A stretch of 64,000 nt of DNA from Herbiconiux sp. VKM Ac-1786 (GTDB lineage: Bacteria; Actinomycetota; Actinomycetes; Actinomycetales; Microbacteriaceae). Below the pieces are notes generated by a model, which saw only the letters and a list, made by a program, of their open reading frames with translations, had not been told where the DNA came from and ran no database searches. The position numbers and the translations under genes were made by a program. Positions 52,318-61,558 of the stretch are shown here, one piece after another (the first letter of the stretch is position 1; the number at the start of each line of letters is the position of its first letter). The stretch lies in NCBI RefSeq assembly GCF_015350805.1, contig NZ_JADKSG010000002.1, positions 124,001 to 188,000 of the forward strand, given 5' to 3'.

Positions 52318-52998
52318 ATGAGCCACCCACCGCAGCCCCCGTACACCGCGCCGTCCGCGCCGCCCGGCAGCGGTCTGCTACCCAATAAGCTCGGGCTGGC
52401 GGCGCTCTGGGTGGGCATCGGGGCGTTCGTCGCGGCGCTCATCCCGTTCTTCAGCTACTTCGCGGTGCTGGTCGCCTTCGTCGGCATCGTGCTCGGTGTC
52501 ATCGCGCTCGTGCTGCCGCGGCGGCGCAAGAAGGCGGCGACGGCCGGCTCGATCGTGAGCTTCGTGGCGCTGGTCGTGTCGATCGGCACCTCGATCTTCT
52601 ACACCGTGGTGCTCTTCGGGAGCCTGATCAGCGCGATCACCGGTTCGTTCGAGTCGACGCCGCCTCCGCCGCTCGGCGAGTCGAGCATCCCGCTGAGCTA
52701 TCAGGTCGACGGCACCGGCTCGGACGTCGACATCACCTACACGACCTTCATCGGCGGCATCGACAGCACCGAGCAGGAGACCGCCCAGCGGCTGCCGTTC
52801 GAGCGCGACTTCGACGTGGCCTACGGCGGCGCGGCCACCTACAACAGCTACACGCTCACCGCGGTGAACGGCGACAACGACGGCGACGTGACCTGCCGCA
52901 TCACGCTCGACGACCGCGTGCTGATCGAGCAGACGGCCACCGGCGCCTTCGCGACGGCCACCTGCACGGTCAGCGGCAGCGAGCTGCTGACGCAGTAG
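52318..52998 (+). CDS. Membrane protein with MmpS-like C-terminal domain
   Basis: A 226-residue protein: a Pro-rich N-terminus, hydrophobic segments near residues 24-66 (ALWVGIGAFVAALIPFFSYFA and the following one) and 74-100, then a beta domain YQVDGTGSDVDITYTTF ... AQRLPFERDFDVAY that resembles the MmpS accessory domain of actinobacterial lipid exporters. No MmpL gene is nearby. It lies 12 bases after the GMC gene. Confidence 0.7.
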   Translation: MSHPPQPPYTAPSAPPGSGLLPNKLGLAALWVGIGAFVAALIPFFSYFAVLVAFVGIVLGVIALVLPRRRKKAATAGSIVSFVALVVSIGTSIFYTVVLFGSLISAITGSFESTPPPPLGESSIPLSYQVDGTGSDVDITYTTFIGGIDSTEQETAQRLPFERDFDVAYGGAATYNSYTLTAVNGDNDGDVTCRITLDDRVLIEQTATGAFATATCTVSGSELLTQ

Positions 52999-53004
52999 GC
53001 GCGC

Positions 53005-54318
53005 TCAGTACTCGTCGCCGGGCGCCAGCGTCTCGTCGGGGTTCTCCTCGCCGTAGCGGGCGGCCGACGACCGGTCGTTCACACCGATGCGGAGGTAGAG
53101 GTTCTTCGCGTGGCTCTTCACGGTGTTGACCGAGATGTACTCCGCCGCCGCGATCTGCTCGAAGCGGTAGCCCTGCGCGATGTACCAGAGCACCTCGCGC
53201 TCGCGCTTCGTGAGAGCGGGGCGCTGCGGCAGCGCATCCGGTTCGCTCAGATAGGGCACGAGGTCGTCGCAGCGGGAGGCGAGGGCCCGCACGCGCTCCT
53301 GCGGGAAGCGGCGGAGCAGGTAGTAGAGGTGCTCGGAGCGGATGGTCTCGAGCGCGGCCTCGGCCGGCACCCGCGCCGACTCCTCGTCGGGCGCCGTGAC
53401 GGCCAGCATGAGGCGCATGGCGGCGCCGGTTCGCAGCGACACGATCGGCTGGTCGAGGTCGTCGAGGGCGATCATCCGTGCCGTCTCGGTCTTGCCGTCG
53501 TCGAGGGCGCGCAGGGCGATCACGAGGTCGGCGTACTCGGTGACCGCCGAGCCGCCGCTGCCGCGCTCTTGTCGGGGCACGCGGGCGTCGACGCGGTCGA
53601 GGATGCGCGTGGCCGAGTCGATCAGCTCCCAGTTCGCGCCGCCCGACCACTGCTTCGGGTAGTGGGCGAGGCAGGTCGCGCGCAGGCGGGCCATGCCCGA
53701 GACGTGCTTGCCGTCGAGGGAGGCCAGACGCGCCTCCACGAACGCGAGGTCGGCCCAGCGCTCGGAGGTCGCGAGCTCCTGCGCCGCCGCCAGGTCGCGC
53801 TCGGCCGCGGGCAGGTCGAGGGCGTCGAGCGAGAGGGTGGCGCGGGCCACGGCGGCGAGCGGCGTCGCCGAGCTCGGCACGTCGGGGTCGGTGCGGTCGA
53901 GCCAGCGGGTGGCGTAGCGGCAGTCGCCGTTGAAGGCGTGCACGACCGCCACCGCGGCGGCGGCCTCGCGGCGGACGTCGTCGAGCTCGAAGCGCTCCGC
54001 CTGGTCCCAGCAGCGCTCCCAGCCGCGCAGCGCCAGCTCCTCGTCGCCCTGCAGCGTCGAGGTGAGCGCCCACTCGGCGCGCATGGCCACGAGGTCGGGG
54101 CCGAGGTCGAACACGGTGTCGTCGTCGAAGCCGTCGAGCAGCGCGTGGCAGGCCCGCACCGACTCGACCGCCGCCGCGAGATCGCCCGCCTGACGCTTCG
54201 CGACCCCCTGGCGGGTGAGTTCGTCGAGTCGCAGAAGGGACTCGATGTGTGATGCCAAAAGGGCTCCCTGTTCACCCGGGTGACGAGTTTCGCTCACCCA
54301 CTCCGCCCACGTTCGCAT
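53005..54318 (-). CDS. LuxR-family transcriptional regulator
   Basis: A protein of 437 residues (ATG 54318) or 460 (GTG 54387). A C-terminal LuxR helix-turn-helix, LTKREREVLWYIAQGYRFEQ near residue 375, is preceded by a long helical-repeat region (TPR-like, many Ala/Leu pairs). A TACACT box at 54361-54366 on the minus strand lies between the two candidate starts and favours 54318, leaving a short leader. Such regulators without an ATPase or response-regulator domain often sense small ligands. Confidence 0.83.
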   Translation of the reverse strand: MRTWAEWVSETRHPGEQGALLASHIESLLRLDELTRQGVAKRQAGDLAAAVESVRACHALLDGFDDDTVFDLGPDLVAMRAEWALTSTLQGDEELALRGWERCWDQAERFELDDVRREAAAAVAVVHAFNGDCRYATRWLDRTDPDVPSSATPLAAVARATLSLDALDLPAAERDLAAAQELATSERWADLAFVEARLASLDGKHVSGMARLRATCLAHYPKQWSGGANWELIDSATRILDRVDARVPRQERGSGGSAVTEYADLVIALRALDDGKTETARMIALDDLDQPIVSLRTGAAMRLMLAVTAPDEESARVPAEAALETIRSEHLYYLLRRFPQERVRALASRCDDLVPYLSEPDALPQRPALTKREREVLWYIAQGYRFEQIAAAEYISVNTVKSHAKNLYLRIGVNDRSSAARYGEENPDETLAPGDEY

Positions 54319-54360
54319 CAGGGCGGCCCGATGGCAAGGGTCCCCGACAGGGGGTCGGGG

Positions 54361-54366
54361 AGTGTA
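54361..54366 (-). promoter_or_regulatory. -10 box of the LuxR gene
   Basis: TACACT on the minus strand, about 43 bases before ATG 54318; this placement excludes the GTG at 54387 if the promoter is used. Confidence 0.45.
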
Positions 54367-54418
54367 GAGGTCTTTCTGCGGTTCCACTCAGGCGGCGGTC
54401 GCCCTGCGGATGGCCTGG

Positions 54419-55504
54419 CTACTCGGGCCCGCTGCAGGGCTGGAGCGCCTGCACGCTCGGGGCGAGAGCAGCCGGGCCGCCGAGCAGCGTGACGCGGCTC
54501 GCCTTGAGCTGACCGATCTCGGCGAGCACCTCGGACGGCACGCAGGTGCTCGGCACGACGAACAGGGGTGCGTCGAGCGTGCCGGCGAGGGCGGCGCCGG
54601 CGAGGGCGTCGGGGAAGGTCGAGCCCGTCGCCAGGAAGACGCGGCTCGCGGTGCTGAAGCCGTCGCGGTTGATCGCGATCGAGGTCTGGTAGCGGTCGGC
54701 CCCGTTCAGCCGCACCACGGAGTCGATGAGGTAGTCGAGGTCGGTCACGATGCCCGGCGAGACGGCCGACGGGCCGCCGGCGACCTTGACGGTCGCGAAG
54801 TCGCGCGCGGTGAGCGTGCCGGAGGTCGCGGGGTCGAGCGCGGTCTGTGTACCGTCGACGAGCACCACGGGGGCGTCGGCCGAGCCGGCGGCCGCTCCCG
54901 CCGAGAGGGCGTCGGGGAAGTTGCGGCCCGTCGCCACGTAGGCGATCGGCCCGCCGCTGGACCCGAAGGCGTAGTCGACCAGCTTCCGGGAGGTGTCGTA
55001 GCGGTCGGTGCCCTGCACACGGGTCACGACGGGGGCCGAGACGACGCCGGCGAGCTCGGTCTGCACCGCCGCGGAGACCGAGTTCGGGCCCCCGACGATG
55101 ATCACGAGGTTCGGCTTCAGCCGGTTCAGCTCGGCGAGCACCACGGGCGGGATGCTGTCGCGGGTGGTCAGCAGCAGCGGGCCGTTGGTGTGCACGGCGG
55201 CCGGGGCGGCGCCGAGGGCGTCGGGGTAGTCGAGGCCGGTGACGAGGTAGGCGACGCCGTTGCCGCCGGGGTAGCCCTCCTTCGAGACGTTGACCGCGAC
55301 GGCGAAGCGGTCGGCGCCGGCGATGCGGTCGACGGTGGGGGCGGCGGCTGCGGTGTCGGCTTCGGCGGTGGTGGTGCCGGCAGGGCCTGCTGCGGTGTCG
55401 GCGGTGGTGGCCGAGGCGGGAAGGGCTGCGCCGGTGAGCAGCACGGCGAGGGCGCCGGCGGTGAGCGCCGGCAGGAACGGACGGCGGGAACGGCTGGGGT
55501 TCAT
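54419..55504 (-). CDS. Cell-wall-binding repeat 2 (CWB2) protein
   Basis: A 361-residue exported protein with a basic N-terminus, a hydrophobic signal (FLPALTAGALAVLLTGAALP) and three CWB2 repeats, each opening like RIAGADRFAVAVNVSK, with YPDALGAAP and GGPNSVSAAV-type segments, near residues 60-150, 160-250 and 260-350. CWB2 domains anchor proteins to secondary wall polymers. Here the repeats are the whole protein. A GAGGAATC ribosome-binding site lies upstream. Confidence 0.9.
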   Translation of the reverse strand: MNPSRSRRPFLPALTAGALAVLLTGAALPASATTADTAAGPAGTTTAEADTAAAAPTVDRIAGADRFAVAVNVSKEGYPGGNGVAYLVTGLDYPDALGAAPAAVHTNGPLLLTTRDSIPPVVLAELNRLKPNLVIIVGGPNSVSAAVQTELAGVVSAPVVTRVQGTDRYDTSRKLVDYAFGSSGGPIAYVATGRNFPDALSAGAAAGSADAPVVLVDGTQTALDPATSGTLTARDFATVKVAGGPSAVSPGIVTDLDYLIDSVVRLNGADRYQTSIAINRDGFSTASRVFLATGSTFPDALAGAALAGTLDAPLFVVPSTCVPSEVLAEIGQLKASRVTLLGGPAALAPSVQALQPCSGPE

Positions 55505-55707
55505 GATTCCTCGATCGCGGTCGGAGCGGAATGGAACGGAACGGTCGGGTCACTGCGCCGATCGCGCTCGGAGCCCCGCGTCGATCTCCCCACGGCGAGA
55601 GTAGACCCGGGGGCCCGCCGCGTAAAGGGTGTCGGGCGGGGTGCGCGGCACGAGCATCCGGAACCCCGGTGGCCGCAGGGCGGCGGCGGATGCGAGAGCA
55701 TGGAGGG

Positions 55708-57363
55708 ATGACCGCAACGCTCGTCGCCAAGGGGCTCGCCGGGGGCCACGACCACCGCACCCTGTTCAGTTCGCTCGACCTCGTCGTCGCCCCCGGTGAC
55801 GTGGTGGGAGTGGTCGGCGCGAACGGGGCGGGGAAGTCCACGCTGCTGCGCCTGCTGGCCGGGTTGTCCACGCCGCTCGAGGGCACCGTCTCGCTCGCCC
55901 CCGCCGATGCGTTCGTCGGCTGGCTGCCGCAGGAGCACGAGCGGATCCCCGGCGAGACGGTGGCGCAGTACGTCGGCCGGCGCACCGGCACCACCGTCGC
56001 GACGGCCGAGATGGACGCCGCGGCGTCGGCGCTCGGGGACACGGCGGACCGCGCATCCAGTGCCCCCGACCCCGCCGACACGTACTCGACCGCCCTCGAG
56101 CGCTGGCTCGCGAGCGGGGCCGCCGACCTCGACGAGCGGCTGCCGGTCGTGCTGGCCGAGCTCGGCCTCGAGCTGTCGGCGGATGCGCTGATGACCTCGC
56201 TCTCGGGCGGCCAGGCGGCGCGCGTCGGGCTCGCGGCGCTGCTGCTGTCGCGGTTCGACATCGTGCTGCTGGACGAGCCCACGAACGACCTCGACCTCGA
56301 CGGGCTGGAGCGGCTGGAGGGGTTCATCCGGGGGCTGCGCGGCGGGGTGGTGCTCGTCAGCCACGACCGGGAGTTCCTGGCGCGGAGCGTGACGCGGGTG
56401 CTCGAGCTCGACCTCGCGCAGGGCACGAACCGGGTCTACGGGGGCGGCTACGACGCGTTCCTCGAGGAGCGGGAGGTCGCGAAGCGGCACGCGCGCGAGG
56501 AGTACGACGAGTTCGCGGCGAAGAAGGACGACCTCGTCTCGCGGGCGCGCACGCAGCGCGAGTGGTCGAGCCAGGGCGTGCGGAACGCGATGAAGAAGTC
56601 GCCGGACAACGACAAGATCCGGCGCAAGGCCTCGGCGGAGTCGTCGGAGAAGCAGGCGCAGAAGGTGCGGCAGATGGAGAGCCGCATCGCGCGGCTCGAC
56701 GAGGTGGAGGAGCCGCGCAAGGAGTGGCAGCTGCAGTTCACGATCGGGTCGGCGCCGCGGTCGTCGACGGTGGTGTCGACGCTGTCGGCCGCGACCGTGA
56801 CGCTGGGGTCTTTCACGCTCGGCCCCGTGTCTCTGCAGATCACGGCGGGCGACCGCATCGGCATCACCGGGCCGAACGGGGCCGGCAAGTCGACGCTGCT
56901 GAAGCTGCTGCTGGGACGGCTCGAGCCGACCTCGGGCACGGCCTCGCTCGGCACCTCGGTGGAGATCGGCGAGATCGACCAGGCGCGGGCCGTGCTCGCC
57001 GGTCCCGGGCCGCTGGTCGACCGCTTCTCGTCGCTGCTGCCTGCTCTGCCCGTCGCCGAGCTGCGCACGCTGCTGGCGAAGTTCGGTCTCAAGGCCGACC
57101 ACGTCAACCGGCCGCTCGCCGAGCTCTCTCCGGGGGAGCGCACCCGGGCGGGGCTGGCGCTGCTGCAGGCGCGGGGCGTGAACCTGCTCGTGCTCGACGA
57201 GCCGACGAACCACCTCGACCTCGTGGCGATCGAGCAGCTCGAGCAGGCGCTGACCTCGTACGAAGGGACGCTGCTGCTCGTCACGCACGACCGGCGGATG
57301 CTCGAGACCGTCGAGCTGGGGCGGCACTGGAGTGTGGCGGCGGGGGTCGCGACGGAGGTCTGA
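55708..57363 (+). CDS. ABC-F ATPase
   Basis: A 551-residue ribosome-associated-type ABC-F protein with two nucleotide-binding domains and no membrane part: Walker A GANGAGKSTL near residue 38 and GPNGAGKSTL near 391, signatures LSGGQAARVGLA near 163 and LSPGERTRAGLA near 474, Walker B VLLDEPTNDLD and LVLDEPTNHLD. The linker between them is helical and charged. ABC-F proteins rescue stalled ribosomes or give antibiotic tolerance. GGAGGG stands directly before ATG 55708. Confidence 0.9.
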   Translation: MTATLVAKGLAGGHDHRTLFSSLDLVVAPGDVVGVVGANGAGKSTLLRLLAGLSTPLEGTVSLAPADAFVGWLPQEHERIPGETVAQYVGRRTGTTVATAEMDAAASALGDTADRASSAPDPADTYSTALERWLASGAADLDERLPVVLAELGLELSADALMTSLSGGQAARVGLAALLLSRFDIVLLDEPTNDLDLDGLERLEGFIRGLRGGVVLVSHDREFLARSVTRVLELDLAQGTNRVYGGGYDAFLEEREVAKRHAREEYDEFAAKKDDLVSRARTQREWSSQGVRNAMKKSPDNDKIRRKASAESSEKQAQKVRQMESRIARLDEVEEPRKEWQLQFTIGSAPRSSTVVSTLSAATVTLGSFTLGPVSLQITAGDRIGITGPNGAGKSTLLKLLLGRLEPTSGTASLGTSVEIGEIDQARAVLAGPGPLVDRFSSLLPALPVAELRTLLAKFGLKADHVNRPLAELSPGERTRAGLALLQARGVNLLVLDEPTNHLDLVAIEQLEQALTSYEGTLLLVTHDRRMLETVELGRHWSVAAGVATEV

Positions 57364-57375
57364 GCCGCGCGGCTC
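57362..57375 (+). terminator. Perfect palindrome at the end of the ABC-F gene
   Basis: GAGCCGCGCGGCTC is self-complementary and directly overlaps the stop codon; without a T run its role as a terminator is uncertain. Confidence 0.3.
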
Positions 57376-57447
57376 GCCGTGTGGGTGGCGGGCTCGCCGT
57401 GCAGGAGGGGCTCGTCGTGTCGGTGGCAGCTCGTCGTGTCGGTGGGG
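57371..57447 (+). repeat. Four degenerate tandem repeats between the ABC-F and membrane protein genes
   Basis: Units begin GGCTCGCCGT (57371, 57391) or GCTCGTCGTGTCGGTGG (57409-57428 region), spaced 18-20 bases. They fill most of the intergenic space before the promoter box at 57453 and may be slippage products or binding sites. Confidence 0.5.
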
Positions 57448-57452
57448 CGGGG

Positions 57453-57458
57453 TAGTGT
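57453..57458 (+). promoter_or_regulatory. -10 box of a leaderless promoter
   Basis: TAGTGT, 7 bases before the GTG at 57466, same box and spacing as upstream of the gene at 27501. Confidence 0.5.
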
Positions 57459-57465
57459 CGGGGCC

Positions 57466-58515
57466 GTGACGGCGCTGGAGCGGACCTATCGGAACGGGCG
57501 GATCGCCATCGCCGGCACCGTCGTGCTGATCGGCATCGCGGTGGCCGTGACGTCGGCGCGCACCGGGGTGCTGGGGTCGATCAGCGCCTACTACTACACG
57601 CCGGCGCGCAACGTGCTGGTCGGGGCGCTGCTGGCGGCGGCGGTCGCGATCCTGGTGCTGTCGGGGCGGGGTGCGCAGCGCGCACTGCTCGATGCCGCGG
57701 CGGTCGTCGCGCCCGTCATCGCGCTGGTGCCCACGCCGGTGAGCGCGGGGGCGGTGCCCGGTGTGGCGGTGGACTGCGCATCCGGAGACCGCTGTGTGCC
57801 GGCCGAGGTGCTGCCCGACATCGACGTGGGGGTCGCGGTGTACCTGATCGCGGGGGCGCTGACGGTGGGGGTCGTGGTGGTGCTGTCGGCGCTCGGCTCG
57901 GGCCGCGACCGTGCGGCCTCGCTCGGCGCGGGTGGTGCTGCGGTGCGTGGTACGGGCGGCGGCGGTGCGGTGGCCACTTCGGTGCGGGGTATGGGCGGCG
58001 GCGGTGCGGTGGCCACTTCGGTGCGGGGTATGGGCGGCGGCGGTGCGGTGGCCACTTCGGTGCGGGGTTTGGACGGCGCCGGTGCGGTGGCCACTTCGGC
58101 GCGGGGTGCGCTGGTGTCGGCCGGGGTCGCCGCCGTCGTGCTGGCGGTCGTGGCGGGCGGGTGGATGCTCGCGCGCGACGTCTTCCTCGCGAGCGCCCAC
58201 CTCGTGGCGGCCGTGGTCTTCTTCGGGCTGGTGGCGGCGGTCGCGGTGGTGAACGCCGTGGCTCCGCCGTCGGCGTGGGGAGCGCCGACGGCCCCGTGGC
58301 TCCGCCGGAGCTACGGCGTGGTGGCCGTCGCGCTGGTGGTCGACCTGGCCGTGACGGTGGTCGCGGTGCTGACGGGCCACGCCGACGACACGGCGCCGCC
58401 GCCGGTCTTCGTGGGCGAGGCCGTCGCCCTGGCGCTCTTCGTCGTGTTCTGGGTGCTGCAGTCGGCCGAGCGCTGGAACGACCCCGACCCGGCGATCATC
58501 GCGGGTCAGCGGTAG
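57466..58515 (+). CDS. Multi-pass membrane protein with 13-residue tandem repeats
   Basis: A 349-residue protein with about eight hydrophobic segments (e.g. IAIAGTVVLIGIAVAV, VLVGALLAAAVAILVL, VYLIAGALTVGVVVVL, LVSAGVAAVVLAVVAGG). AYYYTPARNVLVG near residue 45 resembles uncharacterised integral membrane proteins of actinobacteria. A loop near residues 160-212 holds four 13-residue repeats (VRGMGGGGAVATS). The GTG at 57466 follows TAGTGT by 7 bases. Function unknown. Confidence 0.68.
   Translation: MTALERTYRNGRIAIAGTVVLIGIAVAVTSARTGVLGSISAYYYTPARNVLVGALLAAAVAILVLSGRGAQRALLDAAAVVAPVIALVPTPVSAGAVPGVAVDCASGDRCVPAEVLPDIDVGVAVYLIAGALTVGVVVVLSALGSGRDRAASLGAGGAAVRGTGGGGAVATSVRGMGGGGAVATSVRGMGGGGAVATSVRGLDGAGAVATSARGALVSAGVAAVVLAVVAGGWMLARDVFLASAHLVAAVVFFGLVAAVAVVNAVAPPSAWGAPTAPWLRRSYGVVAVALVVDLAVTVVAVLTGHADDTAPPPVFVGEAVALALFVVFWVLQSAERWNDPDPAIIAGQR
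57943..58098 (+). repeat. Four 39-base tandem repeats inside the membrane protein gene
   Basis: Units start at 57943, 57982, 58021 and 58060; each encodes a VRG...GGGGAVATS-like block, with a diverged first and last copy. The period of 39 keeps the frame, so the number can vary without breaking the protein. Confidence 0.8.
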
Positions 58516-59725
58516 GGGCGGAAGAAGGTGCGGAGCTCGTCGGCGTAGCGGGCCGGGTGCTCGAGCGGTGCGAAGTGGCCGCCGTGGGGCGGGTGGGTGA
58601 CCGAGACCGTGTTCGCCGAACGGTCGAGCCACTCGCGCGGCGGCCGCACGATGTCGGCCGGGAACAGGCTGAAGCCCGACGGCACCTCGACCCGGCGGGC
58701 GAGCTGCTCCGGCGGCAGGGCGGCGTTGGCGCGATACATCCGCATCGACGAGCCGATCGTGCCGGTGAACCAGTAGATCGAGAGGTTCGTGAGGATGTCG
58801 TCCGGCTCGAGATCAGCCTCGCTCCACGCGTGCAGCTTCTCGAGGATCCAGGCGGCGAGGCCGCGGGGGAGTCGCTCAGCCCGACGGCGGCCGTCAGCGG
58901 CTTGCTGCGGTGCATCGCGGCGTAGGCCCCCTCGCTCGCGGCCCAGCCCGCCGCGCCCGCGAGCCACTCGCGCTCCGGCTCCGACAGCGCGGCGGGGTCG
59001 AGGGCGGGGAAGGGAAGGCCGGCATCCGTGCGGTGCACCGCGATCACCCGCGACGGCTCGTCGAGCGCGAGGTAACGGCTGACATGACTGCCGATGTCGC
59101 CGCCCGCCGCCACGAAGCGCTCGTAGCCGAGGCCCGTCATCAGCTGCGCCCACAGCGCGGCGACGTCGCGGGAGTCCAAGGCCTCGAAAGGCTGATCCGA
59201 GTAGCCGAAGCCGGGCATGTCGGGCACGATCACGTCGAAGGCGTCCTCGGGGTCGCCGCCGTGGGCCGCCGGGTCGGTGAGCAGCCCGATCACCTTCGAG
59301 TAGCGCCAGAACGAGTCGGGCCAGCCGTGGGTGAGAATCAGGGGCAGTGGATGCGCGCCCGAGGCCGCGCGGACGTGGACGTAGTGGACGCCGATCGTGC
59401 CGGTGCCGGTGCCGGTGCCTCCGCCGGTGCCGGTGCCGGTGCCGACGCCTCCGCCGGTGCCGGTGCCCGCGCCGCGGCTCGCGTCGAGCGTCGCCCGGTA
59501 GCGCGGCAGCTCGTTCAGGCGTGCCTCGACGGCCGCCCAGTCGAAGCTGTCCGCCCAGTACTCGACGAGGGTGCGGAGGGCTGCGAGGTCGGTTCCCTCC
59601 GCCCAGCCGGCGTCGGCGGGGGTTCGGGGCCAGCGGGTCTGCCGGAGGCGGCGGCGGAGGTCGTCGAGCTCGGCGGGACCGGTGCTCGACGTGAACGGCT
59701 CGGGACGGAAGGGAGCACTCGGCAT
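58506..59725 (-). pseudogene. Epoxide hydrolase gene, frameshifted
   Basis: The N-terminal part matches the epoxide hydrolase family: RRLRQTRWPRT at the start, LILTHGWPDSFWRY (oxyanion HGWP) near residue 130, FVAAGGDIGSHV with the nucleophile Asp, and FGYSDQP. Near 58860 the frame breaks after LSDSPA; the continuation GLAAWILEKLHAW, then FTGTIGSSMRMY and HPPHGGHFAPLEHP (catalytic His), is in the next frame. One extra G in GCGG-CCTCG would restore LSDSPAGLAAW, the family sequence. ATG 59725 follows TAGCGT by 6 bases. Break real or sequencing error. Confidence 0.8.
59398..59470. repeat. Gly/Thr-coding hexamer repeat inside the epoxide hydrolase gene
   Basis: Runs of GCCGGT/CCGGTG units give the protein a GTGTGTGGGTGTGTG linker between the N-terminal domain and the alpha/beta-hydrolase fold, where relatives have only a short loop. 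Confidence 0.7.
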
Positions 59726-59731
59726 GGAACG

Positions 59732-59737
59732 ACGCTA
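59732..59737 (-). promoter_or_regulatory. -10 box of the epoxide hydrolase gene
   Basis: TAGCGT on the minus strand, 6 bases before ATG 59725. Confidence 0.45.
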
Positions 59738-59860
59738 CAGCTGCGGAGGCGGCGGTCGCGAGCATCCGGAACCTGTTCGCTGCGGGGCCCCGGCGTCGGC
59801 GCATCGGGACCGTTGTGCGTAGCATTGACGGGCGCGGATCCGACCCGGTCCGCTCAGCGC

Positions 59861-61537
59861 ATGAGGGGGACGACGATCGCGCTCGCAGACAGTACGGCAC
59901 CACAGCAGGAGATCACCACGCGGGCGGCGCTGCGCAGCCCCGTGCTGCTCAGCCGGGAGGTGCTCGCCGGGATCGTGACGACCCTTGCGCTGATCCCCGA
60001 GGTGATCTCGTTCTCGGTGATCGCCGGGGTCGACCCGAAGGTCAGCCTGATCGCGTCGGTGGTGCTGGCGCTCAGCATGTCGGTGCTCGGCGGGCGGCCC
60101 GCGATGGTGACCGCCGCCGCCGGATCGGTCGCGCTCGTCGTGGCGCCGCTCGTGAAGGACCACGGGGTCGAGTACCTGCTGCCCACGGTGCTGCTCGCCG
60201 GGCTGGTGCAGATCGCGTTCGGGGCGCTGGGGCTGGCGCGGCTCGCCCGGTTCATCCCGCGGAGCGTCATGGTCGGGTTCGTGAACGCGCTGGGCATCCT
60301 GATCTTCGTGGCGCAGGTGCCGCACCTGATCGACGTGCCGTGGCTGGTGTACCCGCTGTTCGCGCTGACGGTCGCGATCATCCTCGTGCTGCCGCGGTTC
60401 ACGAAGGCCGTGCCCGCCCCGCTCGTGGCGATCGTCGTGGTGACCGCGATCGTGATGATCGCGCACCTCGGCGTGCCGAACGTCGGCGACGAGGGCGAGA
60501 TCGGGGGAGCACTGCCCGGGCTCACGCCCTTCCTCGCGCCGCTGGATCTCTCGACCCTCGCCCTGATCTGGCCCACCGCGCTGAGCGTGGCGTTCGTGGG
60601 GCTGATGGAGACGCTGCTGACCGCGAAGCTCGTCGACGACATCACCGAGACGCGCTCGCACAAGAACCGCGAGTCGTGGGCGCTCGGGGTCGCGAACATC
60701 CTCGCCGGCTTCTACGGGGGCATCGCCGGATGCGCGATGATCGGCCAGACCGTCGTCAACGTGAAGATGGCCCGGGCCCGCACCCGCATCTCGACCTTCG
60801 TCGCCGGGCTCGTGCTGCTGGCGCTGGTGACGCTGCTGAGCGACCTGATGGCGCAGATCCCGATGGTGGCGCTCGCCGCGGTGATGATGATCGTGGCGGT
60901 GACGACGGTCGACTGGCACAGCGTCCGGCCGTCGACCCTGCGGCGGATGCCCGTGCCCGAGACCCTCGTCATGGCCGTGACCGTGGCGGTCGTCGTGGCG
61001 ACGGGGAACCTCGCGATCGGGGTGCTCGTGGGGGTGGTGCTGGCGATGGTGCTGTTCGCGCGGCGGGTGGCACACGTGATCACGGTGACGCGGGTCGTGG
61101 TGCCGGCGGCTGCGCCTGGTGCTTCGTCTGGTGCTTCGTCTGGTGCTGTGCCCGGTGCTTCGTCTGGTGCTGTGCGCGGTGGTCTGGCGGGTCCTGTTCC
61201 CGGTTCTTCGTCGACGGATGCTCGTCCCGGCACCGACGCCGCGCGGACGGCGGATGCTCGTGCCGACCTCGGGCCCGACGGTGGCGTCCGGTACGTCGTG
61301 CGGGGGCCGCTCTTCTTCGGCAGCTCGAACGACCTCGTCGAGCACTTCTCGTACGCCGCCGACCCGGCGCAGGTGACGATCGACTTCAGCGGCTCCCAGA
61401 TCTGGGACGCCTCGAGCGTCGCCGCCCTCGACGCCGTGGTGTCGAAGTACCGCCAGCACGGCATCGAGGCGCACCTCGAGGGCCTCGACGACCGCAGCTC
61501 CCTCTTCCACGGCAAGCTCACGGGATTCCTCCGCTGA
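59861..61537 (+). CDS. SulP-family anion transporter with STAS domain
   Basis: A 558-residue membrane transporter of the SulP type (sulfate, bicarbonate or other anions). Ten or more hydrophobic segments cover residues 35-415; the typical GVDPKVSLIASVVLA, GGRPAMVTAAAGSVALV and VGLMETLLTAKLVDD near 250 are present. The cytoplasmic STAS domain closes the protein with VTIDFSGSQIWDASSVAAL near 505. Between them lies a Ala/Gly/Ser linker made of GASSGA repeats. A TAGCAT box at about 59819-59824 may be its promoter. Confidence 0.9.
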   Translation: MRGTTIALADSTAPQQEITTRAALRSPVLLSREVLAGIVTTLALIPEVISFSVIAGVDPKVSLIASVVLALSMSVLGGRPAMVTAAAGSVALVVAPLVKDHGVEYLLPTVLLAGLVQIAFGALGLARLARFIPRSVMVGFVNALGILIFVAQVPHLIDVPWLVYPLFALTVAIILVLPRFTKAVPAPLVAIVVVTAIVMIAHLGVPNVGDEGEIGGALPGLTPFLAPLDLSTLALIWPTALSVAFVGLMETLLTAKLVDDITETRSHKNRESWALGVANILAGFYGGIAGCAMIGQTVVNVKMARARTRISTFVAGLVLLALVTLLSDLMAQIPMVALAAVMMIVAVTTVDWHSVRPSTLRRMPVPETLVMAVTVAVVVATGNLAIGVLVGVVLAMVLFARRVAHVITVTRVVVPAAAPGASSGASSGAVPGASSGAVRGGLAGPVPGSSSTDARPGTDAARTADARADLGPDGGVRYVVRGPLFFGSSNDLVEHFSYAADPAQVTIDFSGSQIWDASSVAALDAVVSKYRQHGIEAHLEGLDDRSSLFHGKLTGFLR

Positions 61538-61558
61538 CCCTGCTCCAGCCCCGCCGGG

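Noticed and set aside
57943-58098. 39-base repeats considered as a CRISPR array
   Set aside because: Repeats are directly adjacent without spacers and code for protein in frame.
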